This document shows, piece by piece, positions 46,938-57,765 of a stretch of DNA of 64,000 nt. Numbering within the stretch: position 1 is the first letter of the stretch; every line of letters starts with the position of its first letter. A program made the translations under genes and the position numbers. Below the pieces are notes generated by a model that was not told where the DNA came from, did not search any database, and saw only the letters and a list, made by a program, of their open reading frames with translations. The stretch lies in contig NZ_BDDS01000001.1 of assembly GCF_001653135.1 (NCBI RefSeq), positions 620,001 through 684,000 of the forward strand, written 5' to 3'. Origin of the DNA: Pseudoalteromonas neustonica. Lineage in GTDB: Bacteria; Pseudomonadota; Gammaproteobacteria; Enterobacterales; Alteromonadaceae.

Positions 46938-47792
46938 TTAACCGTGATATTTTTCGCACGCTTCCAATGTATTTTCAATTAAGCTTGCAACCGTCATCGG
47001 ACCAACACCACCAGGGACTGGCGTGATGAAATGTGCTTTTTGCTCAGCGATATCATATTGAACGTCACCCACTAATTTACCAGTGTCTAAACGGTTGATA
47101 CCTACATCGATTACGATAGCGCCTTCTTTAACCCAGTCTCCTGGAATAAACTCAGGTTTACCTACTGCGACAACCAACAAATCAGCGCGGCGTACATGAG
47201 TTTCTAAATCTTGCGTAAATTTATGACATACAGTAGTCGTACAACCCGCCAGCAATAACTCTAATGCCATAGGGCGACCAACAATATTCGAGGCACCTAC
47301 AACAACTGCATGCATTCCTTTGTATTTTACGCCCGTTGAATCAAGCAGTGTAATAATCCCTTTTGGTGTACAAGGGCGAAGAGCTGGCATTCGTTGTGCT
47401 AAACGACCGATATTGTATGGATGAAAACCATCAACGTCTTTGAGCGGCGTAATATGCTCAAGAATTTTTTCAACATTAAGCCCTTCAGGTAAAGGTAGTT
47501 GGACTAAAATCCCATCGACTTGGGCATCGTTGTTAAGTTCATCGATTAAATCTAATAATGCTTGTTCATTTGTGTCTGCCGGTAAATCAAATGATTTTGA
47601 TACAAAACCAACCTCTTCACAGGCTTTACGCTTTGAGCCTACGTAAACTTGGCTCGCTGGGTCTTGTCCTACAAGTACAACAGCAAGGCCTGGTGCGCGT
47701 AAACCATTTGCAACACGTTCACTTACTCGTTGTGCTACTGCACTTCGTACTTGTTTAGCTATTGCCTTACCATCGATGATGTTTGCCGTCAT
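46938..47792 (-). CDS. folD: Methylenetetrahydrofolate dehydrogenase / cyclohydrolase
   Basis: The product has 284 residues. The catalytic Lys is in [44 protein letters not shown] (NADP site) and [15 protein letters not shown] are the family signatures. It interconverts methylene-, methenyl- and formyl-tetrahydrofolate. It is a single gene convergent with cysS. Confidence 0.96.
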   Translation of the reverse strand: MTANIIDGKAIAKQVRSAVAQRVSERVANGLRAPGLAVVLVGQDPASQVYVGSKRKACEEVGFVSKSFDLPADTNEQALLDLIDELNNDAQVDGILVQLPLPEGLNVEKILEHITPLKDVDGFHPYNIGRLAQRMPALRPCTPKGIITLLDSTGVKYKGMHAVVVGASNIVGRPMALELLLAGCTTTVCHKFTQDLETHVRRADLLVVAVGKPEFIPGDWVKEGAIVIDVGINRLDTGKLVGDVQYDIAEQKAHFITPVPGGVGPMTVASLIENTLEACEKYHG

Positions 47793-48069
47793 GGGTGACC
47801 TTTAATTGGGGTTAGTTAACTTGAAACTGATACTTAGCAAGAGTATAAACGTTTTTAATGGGGTAAACGCAGTTGGTAATAACCAATCTCATTATAGTCT
47901 TGTCTTTATTCTAGAAGCTATTTTCGCAGAAAAGCATTAAAGCGCCAAGTTGCTTTTCTTATATTCACCTTCGAATTATATAAAAGTGCTGAAATTTTAG
48001 CTTGGTTTTACAATATTTAGCCATTATGAACTAAAAGTGAGCGATTGATTTATTTTCTTAAAAAAAGGT

Positions 48070-48098
48070 TTGACCTAACCCGGTCAAATCACTATTAT
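48070..48098 (+). promoter_or_regulatory. Strong promoter of the tRNA cluster
   Basis: TTGACC and TATTAT are separated by exactly 17 bp and followed by GCACCCC, a C-rich discriminator of the kind seen at stringently controlled stable-RNA promoters. It starts 73 bp before the first tRNA. The rest of 47793-48142 is A+T-rich with no gene seen. Confidence 0.75.
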
Positions 48099-48142
48099 GC
48101 ACCCCGTTGTCAACGAGGTCACTCGCTAACAATAATAGGCAT

Positions 48143-48219
48143 CGGCGATTAGCGCAGTTTGGTAGCGCACTTGGTTTGGGTCCAAGGGGTCGCAGGTTCA
48201 AATCCTGCATCGCCGACCA
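48143..48219 (+). tRNA. tRNA-Pro (anticodon TGG), copy 1
   Basis: 77 nt with encoded CCA. The acceptor CGGCGAT pairs with ATCGCCG; the anticodon loop has TTTGGGT; the T arm is GCAGGTTCAAATCCTGC. It is identical to the copies at 48539 and 48689. Confidence 0.97.
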
Positions 48220-48269
48220 CTTTTTTAAAGTTAAAGTGTAGCAAGATTGATTTGAGTATATTCAATTCA

Positions 48270-48300
48270 GTCGCAGAATTAAAATTCTGTATCGCGACCA
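48270..48300 (+). pseudogene. Decayed tRNA 3' end (T arm, acceptor strand and CCA)
   Basis: GTCGCAGAATTAAAATTCTG followed by TATCGCGACCA aligns with the last 31 nt of the tRNA-Pro genes (GTCGCAGGTTCAAATCCTGC then ATCGCCGACCA) with several changes and one deletion. The T-stem still pairs (CAGAATT / AATTCTG), but the T-loop sequence is lost and no 5' half is present upstream. Confidence 0.55.
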
Positions 48301-48345
48301 CCTCTTAATTAAAGTAGCTTATTGGTTCGCTATGAAGTTTTCGAT

Positions 48346-48422
<77 letters not shown>

Positions 48423-48444
48423 TTTGAAAACATGTAAATGCCGT

Positions 48445-48521
48445 GGTGATTGTAGCTCAGTTGGTAGAGCCCCGGATTGTGATTCCGGTTGTCGTGGGTT
48501 CGAGCCCCATCAGTCACCCCA
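48445..48521 (+). tRNA. tRNA-His (anticodon GTG)
   Basis: 77 nt counting the extra G at position -1 (48445), which pairs with C73 as in other bacterial tRNA-His. The anticodon loop is TTGTGAT; the T arm is GTGGGTTCGAGCCCCAT; CCA is encoded. Confidence 0.97.
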
Positions 48522-48538
48522 ATTTACACAAAGAATAT

Positions 48539-48615
48539 CGGCGATTAGCGCAGTTTGGTAGCGCACTTGGTTTGGGTCCAAGGGGTCGCAGGTTCAAATC
48601 CTGCATCGCCGACCA
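48539..48615 (+). tRNA. tRNA-Pro (anticodon TGG), copy 2
   Basis: 77 nt, identical to copy 1, 17 bp after tRNA-His. The order Pro-Arg-His-Pro-Pro suggests one transcript from the promoter at 48070. Confidence 0.97.
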
Positions 48616-48688
48616 CTTTCTTTAGGAAATGGTCTTAAATTCTCAGTTTAAGTGTTCACAGAAAAATAGAAGTTAATTCTTCATATGT

Positions 48689-48765
48689 CGGCGATTAGCG
48701 CAGTTTGGTAGCGCACTTGGTTTGGGTCCAAGGGGTCGCAGGTTCAAATCCTGCATCGCCGACCA
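48689..48765 (+). tRNA. tRNA-Pro (anticodon TGG), copy 3
   Basis: 77 nt, identical to the other copies. Like copy 2 it is followed by CTTTCTTTA, so this end was probably duplicated with some flanking sequence. No clear terminator follows. Confidence 0.97.
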
Positions 48766-49174
48766 CTTTCTTTACCTCTAAAGTTAAGTGATATTAAATT
48801 TATAATTTCTTCAAAACACAAAAAATAAAAATTCTTCATAATATATTTTATAAAACCATTTCATCATTTTTATTCAAAAAAGCGAATGCTCTTAAAAATT
48901 GCTATCTAAAACGCCTGTTTTTTATCCTATCACCTTCTATAATGCGCTATCTAACCAAATAATTGCCCCCTAGACTCGACTATCATAAATATTAGGTTAT
49001 AATGCCGCGTCTATTGTTTAACATAGTGCCCGAAGGGCAGAGCAGCATTGGTATCTTATAGTGGAGATGGGGTTGATAAGTCATTAAATGACTTTGAACG
49101 TGCCAAAACGCATAGTGATCACCGTGTTTGTAAGGAAGGCGAACAGTCGCCAAAATTGAAGATTGAGGTATATC
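48766..49174 (+). other. Leader region of tig
   Basis: This stretch of 409 bp has no gene. It is very A+T-rich up to about 48960. A promoter is seen at 48976-49003; the leader of about 165 nt that follows holds small inverted repeats, AAGTCATT-A-AATGACTT (49078-49094) and GGCGA-ACAG-TCGCC (49138-49151), the latter 24 bp before the tig ATG. Confidence 0.5.
48976..49003 (+). promoter_or_regulatory. Promoter of tig
   Basis: TCGACT and a perfect TATAAT are 16 bp apart, about 170 bp before the tig start codon. Confidence 0.5.
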
Positions 49175-50479
49175 ATGCAAGTTTCTGTTGAGACGACTCA
49201 AGGCCTTGAGCGCCGTCTGACCATCACCGTTCCTGCAGAGAACGTTGAGACCGAAGTAAAAAAACGCTTACAACAACTGTCTAAAACCCAGCGTATTGAT
49301 GGTTTCCGTCCTGGTAAAGTACCAACGTCTGTAATCAACAAACGTTACGGTGGCGCAGTTCGTCAAGAAGTAGCTGGCGAAGTAATGCAACGTAATTTTT
49401 ATGAAGCTATTGTAGCTGAAAAAATTAACCCAGCTGGCGCACCAACATTTGCTCCTAAAGCACTTGAAGCGGGTAAAGATTTAGAGTTTTCAGCAACATT
49501 TGAAGTTTACCCTGAAGTAGAAGTTCAAGGTTTAGACAAAATTGCTGTTGAAAAACCTGCTGTAACGGTTACTGACGAAGATCTAGCTAACATGCTAGAA
49601 ACTCTTCGTAAGCAACACGCAGATTGGGCTGACGTAGATACAGCTGCTGGCGAGAACGATCGCGTAACAGTTGACTTCGTAGGTACTATCGACGGTGAAG
49701 TATTTGAAGGCGGAAAAGCTGAAGACTTCCCATTAGAACTTGGCCAAGGTCGTATGATCCCAGGTTTTGAAGATAATATCATAGGTAAAAAAGCAGGCGA
49801 AGAAGTTGTTGCTGATGTAACATTCCCTGATGATTACCATGCTGAAAATCTTAAAGGCAAAGCAGCTCAATTCACTATCACAGTGAAGAAAGTTGAAGCG
49901 CAAGAGCTACCTGAATTAAGCGAAGAATTCGCAACTAAATTCGGTGTAACTGAAGGCGGCGTTGACGCACTTAAAGAAGAAGTGAAAAAGAACATGACAC
50001 GTGAACTTGACCAAGCGGTTAAAGCTAACGTGAAAGACCAAGCAATCAAAGGTCTTTTAGCTAACAACGAAATCGATGTGCCTAAAGCGCTAGTAGATCA
50101 AGAAATTGATGCACTACGTCAACAAGCAGCACAACGTTTTGGTGGCGACGCTAAAAACATGCCTGAGCTTCCAGCTGAATTGTTCCACGAACAAGCTGTA
50201 ACTCGCGTTAAAACTGGCCTATTATTAGGTGAAGTAATTAAAGCGAACGAGATCAAAGTTGATGATGCTAAAGTTGAAGCATTAATTGCAACAGTGGCTT
50301 CTGCATATGAAGATCCTACTGAAGTTGTAGAATATTACAAAGCAAATGATCAACTTATGCAGCAAATGCGTAATGTAGCAATGGAAGAGCAAGCTGTTGA
50401 AGCTATTTTAGCTAAAGCAAATGTAACTGACGTTGAAAAAGCATTTGATGACATCATGAATCCACAGCAAGGTGCATAA
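49175..50479 (+). CDS. tig: Trigger factor
   Basis: The product has 434 residues. The ribosome-binding GFRPGKVP loop (about residues 43-50), the FKBP-type isomerase domain ([34 protein letters not shown]) and the helical C-terminal chaperone domain are all present. It binds nascent chains at the ribosomal exit tunnel. ATG at 49175 ([14 protein letters not shown]) is the normal start. The order tig-clpP-clpX-lon-hupB-ppiD is conserved. Confidence 0.96.
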   Translation: MQVSVETTQGLERRLTITVPAENVETEVKKRLQQLSKTQRIDGFRPGKVPTSVINKRYGGAVRQEVAGEVMQRNFYEAIVAEKINPAGAPTFAPKALEAGKDLEFSATFEVYPEVEVQGLDKIAVEKPAVTVTDEDLANMLETLRKQHADWADVDTAAGENDRVTVDFVGTIDGEVFEGGKAEDFPLELGQGRMIPGFEDNIIGKKAGEEVVADVTFPDDYHAENLKGKAAQFTITVKKVEAQELPELSEEFATKFGVTEGGVDALKEEVKKNMTRELDQAVKANVKDQAIKGLLANNEIDVPKALVDQEIDALRQQAAQRFGGDAKNMPELPAELFHEQAVTRVKTGLLLGEVIKANEIKVDDAKVEALIATVASAYEDPTEVVEYYKANDQLMQQMRNVAMEEQAVEAILAKANVTDVEKAFDDIMNPQQGA

Positions 50480-50512
50480 TAAGTCATTGACTTAAGCCCT
50501 CGCTAACGATTA

Positions 50513-50560
50513 AATGGCTCGTGTTACACTGTATTATGCAGCGTGCCCGAGCCATTTTAG
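50513..50560 (+). terminator. Possible terminator after tig
   Basis: AATGGCTCG pairs with CGAGCCATT across a 26-base loop and is followed by TTAGTTT. The large loop makes it weaker than the others, so read-through to clpP is likely. Confidence 0.45.
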
Positions 50561-50643
50561 TTTGTGGCCTTCAATTTCGCCAAAAAATAACTATGCTTCC
50601 TTATAATAAGGATAAGTATAAGCGCATAAGGAATTAGATAAAT

Positions 50644-51261
50644 ATGAACACTGGTATTACAGATCCACTCAATGCATTAGTACCTATGGTTGTTGAACAA
50701 ACAGCGAAAGGCGAGCGCTCGTATGATATTTATTCGAGACTATTAAAAGAGCGAATCATTTTTTTAACTGGCCCGGTTGAAGACAACATGGCTAACCTAA
50801 TTTTAGCGCAAATGCTATTTTTAGAGTCAGAAAACCCAGAAAAAGATATCTTTTTATATATCAATTCACCAGGCGGTTCAGTTACTGCGGGCATGGCAAT
50901 TTATGACACCATGAATTTTATTAAGCCAGATGTAAGTACAATTTGTGTTGGCCAAGCGGCTAGCATGGGTGCATTCTTATTAACAGCTGGTGCAAAAGGC
51001 AAACGCTATTGTTTACCTAATTCACGGGTAATGATCCACCAACCATTAGGCGGTTTCCAAGGTCAAGCATCAGACTTTGAAATACACGCCAAAGAAATCC
51101 TGTCTATTAAAGACAAATTAAACCGTTTAATGGCAGAGCATACTGGCCAACCATTAGATGTGATTTCAAAAGATACCGACCGTGATAACTTTATGAGTGC
51201 AGCCCAAGCTGTTGATTATGGTTTAGTTGACGCCGTATTTACTAATCGCGAGAGCAAGTAA
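50644..51261 (+). CDS. clpP: ATP-dependent Clp protease proteolytic subunit
   Basis: The product has 205 residues. The catalytic Ser is in [11 protein letters not shown], the His in [10 protein letters not shown] and the Asp in the [10 protein letters not shown] region. Fourteen subunits form the proteolytic chamber, fed by ClpX, which is encoded next; tmRNA-tagged proteins are among its substrates. A hairpin AAGCTAGTA / TACTAGCTT (51267-51293) without a T run follows the gene. Confidence 0.97.
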   Translation: MNTGITDPLNALVPMVVEQTAKGERSYDIYSRLLKERIIFLTGPVEDNMANLILAQMLFLESENPEKDIFLYINSPGGSVTAGMAIYDTMNFIKPDVSTICVGQAASMGAFLLTAGAKGKRYCLPNSRVMIHQPLGGFQGQASDFEIHAKEILSIKDKLNRLMAEHTGQPLDVISKDTDRDNFMSAAQAVDYGLVDAVFTNRESK

Positions 51262-51395
51262 TTACACAAGCTAGTAGTTAATTGTTACTAGCTTTGTCCT
51301 TTACTATGTGAAAACCAATATAATTTGGTATAGTTGAGCGTATTGAAATAGCTGCTAAGTAGTTTGGCAGCCAACGTATAAGATGAGGTAGCTGA

Positions 51396-52679
51396 ATGTC
51401 TGACACTCCTACAGACGGCGACAAAAGTAATAAATTGTTATACTGCTCTTTTTGTGGCAAAAGCCAACACGAAGTTCGTAAGCTAATTGCAGGTCCTTCA
51501 GTATACATTTGTGATGAATGTGTAGAGCTGTGTAACGATATCATCAGGGAAGAAATCAAAGACATTGCGCCTAAGCACAACACGTCTGATAAACTACCTG
51601 CACCAAAAGAAATTCGTAATCACTTAGATGATTATGTAATTGGTCAAGATCACGCTAAAAAAGTACTTTCTGTAGCGGTTTATAATCATTACAAACGCTT
51701 GCGTAATCAAAATGGTAAATCTGATATTGAGTTAGGCAAAAGTAATATTCTACTAATTGGCCCAACGGGTAGTGGTAAAACATTATTAGCCGAAACACTT
51801 GCACGCTTATTAGATGTGCCATTTACGATGGCAGATGCAACAACACTAACTGAAGCCGGTTATGTAGGTGAAGATGTTGAAAACATCATCCAAAAGCTAT
51901 TACAAAAGTGCGATTACGATGTAGAAAAAGCCCAGCGCGGTATTGTTTACATTGATGAAATTGATAAGATTTCACGTAAATCGGATAATCCTTCGATTAC
52001 ACGCGATGTATCGGGTGAAGGCGTGCAGCAAGCATTGCTTAAATTAATTGAAGGTACAGTTGCATCGGTTCCACCACAAGGCGGGCGCAAACACCCACAG
52101 CAAGAATTTTTACAGGTCGATACCTCTAAAATCTTATTTATCTGTGGTGGTGCATTCTCTGGCCTTGATAAAGTAATTGAGCAGCGAAGCCAGAAAAATA
52201 CTGGTATCGGTTTTGGCGTACAAGTCAAAGAATCAGCGGCGAGTCGTTCTTTAAGTGAAACATTTAAAGATGTTGAACCTGAAGATTTAGTAAAGTATGG
52301 TTTAATTCCAGAGTTTATTGGCCGCTTACCAGTGGTTGCAACGTTAACTGAATTAGATGAGTCGGCTTTAGTACAAATTCTAAATGAGCCTAAAAACGCC
52401 TTAACTAAACAGTACGGCGCATTATTTGGTATGGAAGACGTTGAACTTGAGTTTCGTGATGATGCGCTTCGCGCTATTGCCCACAAAGCAATGGAGCGTA
52501 AAACGGGTGCACGTGGTCTTCGCTCAATTGTTGAGGCTGTATTACTTGATACCATGTACGAACTCCCATCAATGGAAGATGTTAGCAAAGTAGTGATTGA
52601 TGAAACCGTTATTAAAGGTGAATCAGATCCTATTTTGATCTATCAAAGCGCGACTCAAGATAAAGTGGCCGCAGAGTAA
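51396..52679 (+). CDS. clpX: Clp protease ATP-binding subunit ClpX
   Basis: The product has 427 residues: an N-terminal zinc domain (CSFCGKSQ and CDECVELC), then an AAA+ core with Walker [13 protein letters not shown], Walker [11 protein letters not shown], and the GYVG pore loop. It unfolds substrates, including those with the LAA tag tail, and passes them to ClpP. Confidence 0.97.
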   Translation: MSDTPTDGDKSNKLLYCSFCGKSQHEVRKLIAGPSVYICDECVELCNDIIREEIKDIAPKHNTSDKLPAPKEIRNHLDDYVIGQDHAKKVLSVAVYNHYKRLRNQNGKSDIELGKSNILLIGPTGSGKTLLAETLARLLDVPFTMADATTLTEAGYVGEDVENIIQKLLQKCDYDVEKAQRGIVYIDEIDKISRKSDNPSITRDVSGEGVQQALLKLIEGTVASVPPQGGRKHPQQEFLQVDTSKILFICGGAFSGLDKVIEQRSQKNTGIGFGVQVKESAASRSLSETFKDVEPEDLVKYGLIPEFIGRLPVVATLTELDESALVQILNEPKNALTKQYGALFGMEDVELEFRDDALRAIAHKAMERKTGARGLRSIVEAVLLDTMYELPSMEDVSKVVIDETVIKGESDPILIYQSATQDKVAAE

Positions 52680-52696
52680 TATATACTCACTTTGAT

Positions 52697-52727
52697 AAAA
52701 AAGGAGCCTTAGGCTCCTTTTTTTATA
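52697..52727 (+). terminator. Terminator after clpX
   Basis: AAAAAAGGAGCCT / AGGCTCCTTTTTTT starts 18 bp after the clpX stop and separates clpPX from lon. Confidence 0.9.
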
Positions 52728-52755
52728 ATTTATTTAATCCAATTACGTAAAATTG

Positions 52756-52783
52756 TTGAACTTTACTTAGGTTATCCCCATAT
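52756..52783 (+). promoter_or_regulatory. Sigma-32 (heat-shock) type promoter of lon
   Basis: TTGAAC and CCCCATAT are separated by 14 bp. This matches the RpoH promoter pattern CTTGAA-N13-15-CCCCATnT well, except for the first base of the -35. It ends 44 bp before the lon ATG. Heat-shock control of lon is established in E. coli. Confidence 0.7.
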
Positions 52784-52827
52784 ACTTGAGTAATCTTTAA
52801 AATAAATGAAGAGCGAAGAGAAAAATA

Positions 52828-55188
52828 ATGACGCTTGAGAGAACAGATCGAGTCGAAATCCCAGTGTTAGCACTGCGCGATGTCGTGGTATATCCGCACA
52901 TGGTGATCCCGCTTTTTGTAGGCCGTGAAAAATCAATAAAATGCCTTGAAGCGGCAATGGATAAAGACAAACAAATTTTCCTTGTTGCGCAAAAAGACGC
53001 AACAGTCGATGAACCAGAACAAGATGATATTTATCGTGTAGGTACTATTGCCACCGTACTTCAATTACTAAAATTACCAGATGGTACAGTAAAGGTATTG
53101 GTAGAAGGTACGCAACGAGCAAAGCTTGAAAGCTTCATTGAAAATGAAGACTTCTTTGTTGCTAACGCGCAGTTTATTAGCTCTGAGGAAATCGATGAGC
53201 AAGAGCAAGATATTTTCATCAGCAGCGCAATAAGTCAGTTTGAAGGCTATGTAAAGCTCAATAAAAAAATCCCACCAGAGGTATTAACATCAGTCAGTGG
53301 GATTGATGAAGCGCCACGCCTTGCTGATACGATGGCAGCACACATGCCGCTTAAGGTGCCAGAAAAGCAAAAAGTACTTGAGATTGCCAGTGTAACGGAA
53401 CGTCTTGAATATTTAATGGCGTTGATGGAAGGTGAAATCGATTTATTGCAAATTGAGAAGAAAATTCGTACCCGCGTTAAAAAGCAGATGGAAAAATCGC
53501 AGCGTGAGTACTACCTCAATGAGCAAATGAAAGCCATCCAAAAAGAATTGGGTGAACTTGATGATGTACCAGATGAATTCGAAGCGTTGAAAAAACGTAT
53601 TGAAGAGTCGGGTATGAGCACTGATGCACAAGAAAAAGCAAATTCAGAGCTTGCCAAGCTAAAAATGATGTCACCAATGTCGGCAGAAGCGACAGTCGTG
53701 CGTTCATACATAGATACATTAATTAATGTACCGTGGAAAAAACGCTCAAAAGTGAAAAAAGATTTAGCTGGTGCGCAAAAAATCCTTGATAGCGATCACC
53801 ACGGTCTTGATAAAGTAAAAGAGCGTATTATTGAATATCTTGCGGTTCAGCAACGTACTAATAAACTAAAAGGGCCAATTTTATGTTTAGTAGGGCCTCC
53901 AGGTGTTGGTAAAACGTCATTAGGCCAATCGATTGCACGCTCTACGGGTCGTAAGTACATACGTATGGCGCTGGGTGGCGTACGCGACGAAGCTGAAATT
54001 CGTGGTCATCGCCGTACTTATATTGGCTCAATGCCAGGTAAGCTAATCCAAAATATGAGTAAAGTGGGTGTTAAAAATCCATTATTCTTATTAGATGAAA
54101 TTGACAAAATGTCTTCGGATATGCGTGGTGATCCAGCATCGGCTTTATTAGAAGTACTCGATCCTGAGCAAAATAGTCATTTTGCTGATCATTACTTAGA
54201 AGTTGATTACGATTTGTCGGATGTAATGTTTGTTGCAACATCTAACAGCTTTAACATTCCTGGCCCATTATTAGATCGGATGGAAGTTATTCGTTTGTCG
54301 GGTTACACCGAAGATGAAAAGCTAAATATTGCAAAAGAGCATTTAATTGTTAAGCAAGTTAAACGCAATGGCTTAAAAGACGACGAACTTGTTTTAGAAG
54401 ACAGCGCTATAATTGGCATTATTCGCTATTATACCCGCGAAGCTGGCGTACGTAATTTAGAGCGCGAAATATCTAAGTTATGTCGCAAAGCCGTTAAGAA
54501 TATCTTGCTTGAAAAAGGCACTAAAACCGTCACTATCAATGCACAGAACCTTGAAGATTTCTTAGGTGTACAACGCTTTGATTACGGTAAAGCAGAAGAC
54601 GGCGATCGTATTGGTCAAGTAACAGGCCTTGCTTGGACTGAAGTAGGTGGTGATTTACTGACGATCGAATGTGCTGCGATGCCAGGTAAAGGGAAGCTAA
54701 GTTACACCGGTTCACTTGGCGATGTCATGCAAGAGTCGATTCAAGCTGCTATGACTGTTGTGCGTAATCGTGCAGATGAATTTCGAATTAACAGTGATTT
54801 TTATGAAAAACGTGACATTCATGTACATGTGCCTGAGGGAGCAACACCAAAAGATGGACCAAGTGCAGGTGCTGCTATGGTAACTGGTTTGGTTTCAAGT
54901 CTTACGGGTAATCCTGTTCGTGCTGATGTTGCAATGACGGGTGAAATTACGTTGCGTGGTGAAGTATTACCAATAGGTGGCTTAAAAGAGAAGTTACTAG
55001 CGGCCCACCGAGGTGGTATTAAAACCGTTATTATTCCAAAAATTAACGAACGTGACTTAAAAGAGATCCCTGACAACGTATTGGCAGGCCTTGATATTCA
55101 CCCTGTTACTTGGATTGATGAGGTTTTAAAACTTGCTTTAGTACACCCAGTTGAGAGTTTTTCAGTCGAAACACCAAAAAACCAGTAA
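52828..55188 (+). CDS. lon: ATP-dependent protease Lon
   Basis: The product has 786 residues: N-terminal LAN domain ([20 protein letters not shown]), coiled coil, AAA+ domain with [17 protein letters not shown], and the protease domain with catalytic Ser in [13 protein letters not shown] and Lys in [11 protein letters not shown]. It removes misfolded proteins and some regulators. It has its own promoter and lies upstream of hupB, as in E. coli. Confidence 0.97.
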   Translation: MTLERTDRVEIPVLALRDVVVYPHMVIPLFVGREKSIKCLEAAMDKDKQIFLVAQKDATVDEPEQDDIYRVGTIATVLQLLKLPDGTVKVLVEGTQRAKLESFIENEDFFVANAQFISSEEIDEQEQDIFISSAISQFEGYVKLNKKIPPEVLTSVSGIDEAPRLADTMAAHMPLKVPEKQKVLEIASVTERLEYLMALMEGEIDLLQIEKKIRTRVKKQMEKSQREYYLNEQMKAIQKELGELDDVPDEFEALKKRIEESGMSTDAQEKANSELAKLKMMSPMSAEATVVRSYIDTLINVPWKKRSKVKKDLAGAQKILDSDHHGLDKVKERIIEYLAVQQRTNKLKGPILCLVGPPGVGKTSLGQSIARSTGRKYIRMALGGVRDEAEIRGHRRTYIGSMPGKLIQNMSKVGVKNPLFLLDEIDKMSSDMRGDPASALLEVLDPEQNSHFADHYLEVDYDLSDVMFVATSNSFNIPGPLLDRMEVIRLSGYTEDEKLNIAKEHLIVKQVKRNGLKDDELVLEDSAIIGIIRYYTREAGVRNLEREISKLCRKAVKNILLEKGTKTVTINAQNLEDFLGVQRFDYGKAEDGDRIGQVTGLAWTEVGGDLLTIECAAMPGKGKLSYTGSLGDVMQESIQAAMTVVRNRADEFRINSDFYEKRDIHVHVPEGATPKDGPSAGAAMVTGLVSSLTGNPVRADVAMTGEITLRGEVLPIGGLKEKLLAAHRGGIKTVIIPKINERDLKEIPDNVLAGLDIHPVTWIDEVLKLALVHPVESFSVETPKNQ

Positions 55189-55230
55189 AAAAGCGAAAAA
55201 AAGTGCTTGAAAGGGCTTTTCAAATCTAGA

Positions 55231-55239
55231 TGGTATGAT
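55231..55239 (+). promoter_or_regulatory. Extended -10 element upstream of hupB
   Basis: TGGTATGAT fits the extended -10 pattern; the TTGAAA at 55207 is 21 bp away, too far for a normal -35. It lies 162 bp before the hupB start and just before a strong hairpin. Confidence 0.4.
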
Positions 55240-55259
55240 AAGTTAAGCACTGGTTTTCA

Positions 55260-55285
55260 AGCCTAGGCCTTATGTGGCCTAGGCT
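55260..55285 (+). other. Strong hairpin in the hupB leader
   Basis: AGCCTAGGCC and GGCCTAGGCT are perfect 10-bp arms round a 6-base loop (TTATGT). Neither strand has a T run after it, so it is not a standard terminator. It would lie in the 5' untranslated region if transcription starts at 55231-55239 or comes from lon. Confidence 0.6.
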
Positions 55286-55400
55286 GAAGAAAAAATACAA
55301 TCGTATGAGCATGAAAAAGTTTGCTCTAAAATTTTCAAAATAGTGATGTTAGTTTAAAAAACAATCGCTCTTGATAATAACAATGAAAGAGGATGATATT

Positions 55401-55676
55401 GTGAATAAATCTCAATTAATCGATCAAATCGCAGCTGACGCTGACATTTCTAAAGCGGCTGCGGGTCGTGCACTAGATTCATTCATCGAGTCTGTTTCAG
55501 GCGCTCTTAAAGATGGCGATTCAGTTGCTCTAGTTGGTTTCGGTACTTTCTCAGTACGCGATCGTGCCGCTCGTTCAGGCCGCAACCCACAAACTGGCGA
55601 AACAATTCAAATCGCTGCAGCGACTATTCCAGCTTTCAAAGCTGGTAAAGCGCTAAAAGATGCATGTAATAGCTAA
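55401..55676 (+). CDS. hupB: DNA-binding protein HU-beta
   Basis: The product has 91 residues, starting at GTG 55401 after [30 protein letters not shown] and [21 protein letters not shown] are HU signatures, the latter being the DNA-embracing arm. The frame reaches back to 55371 but those 10 residues are outside the family pattern. HU compacts and bends DNA as a dimer. HU-beta rather than alpha follows from the position after lon. Confidence 0.94.
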   Translation: MNKSQLIDQIAADADISKAAAGRALDSFIESVSGALKDGDSVALVGFGTFSVRDRAARSGRNPQTGETIQIAAATIPAFKAGKALKDACNS

Positions 55677-55764
55677 TCACTGTTTTAGTAGGTTAGTTTT
55701 GGCAGTGTAAGAAGTTAGTCGCTTTTTAGCACAATTAACTATCTTTATCGCCAACTGCTTCAAG

Positions 55765-55798
55765 AAAAAAAGCGTATCTGGTAAGATACGCTTTTTTT
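55765..55798 (+). terminator. Terminator after hupB
   Basis: The hairpin AAAAAGCGTATCT / AGATACGCTTTTT, with a GGTA loop, precedes ppiD by 47 bp. Confidence 0.9.
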
Positions 55799-55844
55799 AC
55801 ATGAGCAAGGCGATTTCTGCCTCGAATAGAATAGAGATAAATAA

Positions 55845-57749
55845 ATGCTTGAGAAAATAAGAGAGGGTTCGCAAGGACCAGTAGCAAAAGTTATTTTAGG
55901 CGCGGTAATTTTATCTTTTGCCTTAGCAGGGATCGGTGGTTACCTAGGTCAAACCACAGAACAACCCGTTGCTGAAGTAAATGGAGTTAAAATCAGCCAA
56001 ACCGAATTTAGCCGAGCACTACAAAATGAACGTTCACGCTTGGAACAACAATTTGGTGAATATTTCGCGCAAATTGCTGCAGATCCAAATTATATGGCGC
56101 AAATTCGCCAAGGTGTGGTTGATCGTTTAGTACAACAAGAATTACAAACGCAACTGGCTGCAGAGTTAGGCCTTCGTGTAAGTGATGATAGTGTTAAAAA
56201 ATCAATTTTAGAACTGCCTTACTTTCAAATTGGTGGAAAATTTAATAACGATCGCTATTTACAAGTTATTCGTCAAATGAATTTTCAACCAGAAGCATTT
56301 CGTGAATACCTTCGTGAAGAAATGACTCGTAGCCAGCTTGTATCAGCTGTTGCAGGCAGCGATTTTGCTTTGAAAAACGAATTAACAAGCGCGATTGCAC
56401 TACAACAACAAACTCGTAGCATTGATTACATTGTAGTTAGCAAAGAAAGCCTACAAGACAGTATCGTTGTTAATGAGCAAGAAATTGCAGATTACTACGA
56501 TTTAAATACATCACAGTTTTTAGCTCCAGAACAGGTATCAGTAAGCTATATTGACTTAAATGCTGCGAACTTAAACCTTGAAACGAATGTGACTGAAGAT
56601 GACGTTAAAGCGTATTATGAGCAAAGCAGTGCGCAATATATAGAACCGGAAAAACGCCGTGTATCACATATTTTAATTGATAGCAGTGAAAACGATGATG
56701 CAGCTAAAAGTAAAGCTGAAGATTTATTAGCACAATTACAACAAGGCGCTGAGTTTGCTAAATTAGCTGAATCATCATCTGATGATATTGTTAGTGCTGA
56801 AATGGGCGGTGATTTAGATTGGATCGAACGCGATATGATGGATCCTGCATTTGAAGACGCTGCGTTTGCACTTACTGCAAAAGGTGACTTTTCAGAGGTT
56901 GTACAATCAGAGTTCGGTTACCATATAATTCAGTTAACAGATATCCAAAGCCAACAAGTAAAAGCGTATGATGCGGTTAAAGCTGATTTACGTGCGGAAC
57001 TAGAGCGTACTGAAAAAGTAAATGCGTTTTATGAAAAGCAAACAGAAATGGCTGGAATTGCATTTGAGATTTCAGATACTTTAGTTGATGCAGCTGAAGT
57101 TGCCGGTGTTGAAGTACAAACAACGGCGCTAGTTGAACGCAACGCATTACCAGCACCACTTAACACACCCGCAGTGATGAGAGCATTATTCTCACCAGAC
57201 GTGCTTGAAGATAAAATGAATTCAGAAGTACTAGAAATCGGTGATGAGCACGTTATTGTGGTTCGAGTTAGCGAATATGTGCCTGCAACGACAAAACCAC
57301 TTGTAGATGTGTCTGAACAGATAAAAGCGCGTTTAGTGAGCCAAAAAGCATCAGAACTTGCTAAAGAGAAAGCAACTACCTTATACGCAGAAATTAAAGC
57401 AGGTAAGAGCTTAACAAACGTAGCAACTGAGCAAAGCTTAGAACTACGCCAAGAGGCTACACTGACACGTCAAGCATATACGGTTTCTCCAGCAATCGTT
57501 CAACACGCCTTTAAAATGGCTCATCCAAGTACTGCTCCAGTAGTTGAAAAGGTTGAGTTAAATAACGGCGATGCAGCAATTGTTGCTCTTAAAACAGTGA
57601 CAGATGCAGCTATTGAGGGCGAAATCGAAGCGCAGCTTAAGCAAAATATTACAATGGCCCAAGTTAACAAAAACTACATGGTATTCATTGAAGCTTTAAA
57701 AGCAAACGCTGAGTTAAACTTGCCGGTAGCACCACAAGCCGCAGAATAA
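55845..57749 (+). CDS. ppiD: Periplasmic folding factor PpiD
   Basis: The product has 634 residues: a membrane anchor near residues 16-34 (AKVILGAVILSFALAGIGG), a SurA-like N-terminal chaperone region, a parvulin (PpiC) domain (about 262-360, EKRRVSHILI ... GDLDWIERDMMDPAFEDA) and a C-terminal chaperone part. It faces the periplasm near the Sec translocon and helps outer-membrane and exported proteins fold. It follows hupB, as in E. coli. Confidence 0.94.
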   Translation: MLEKIREGSQGPVAKVILGAVILSFALAGIGGYLGQTTEQPVAEVNGVKISQTEFSRALQNERSRLEQQFGEYFAQIAADPNYMAQIRQGVVDRLVQQELQTQLAAELGLRVSDDSVKKSILELPYFQIGGKFNNDRYLQVIRQMNFQPEAFREYLREEMTRSQLVSAVAGSDFALKNELTSAIALQQQTRSIDYIVVSKESLQDSIVVNEQEIADYYDLNTSQFLAPEQVSVSYIDLNAANLNLETNVTEDDVKAYYEQSSAQYIEPEKRRVSHILIDSSENDDAAKSKAEDLLAQLQQGAEFAKLAESSSDDIVSAEMGGDLDWIERDMMDPAFEDAAFALTAKGDFSEVVQSEFGYHIIQLTDIQSQQVKAYDAVKADLRAELERTEKVNAFYEKQTEMAGIAFEISDTLVDAAEVAGVEVQTTALVERNALPAPLNTPAVMRALFSPDVLEDKMNSEVLEIGDEHVIVVRVSEYVPATTKPLVDVSEQIKARLVSQKASELAKEKATTLYAEIKAGKSLTNVATEQSLELRQEATLTRQAYTVSPAIVQHAFKMAHPSTAPVVEKVELNNGDAAIVALKTVTDAAIEGEIEAQLKQNITMAQVNKNYMVFIEALKANAELNLPVAPQAAE

Positions 57750-57765
57750 GTTTTATTCTAATAAA

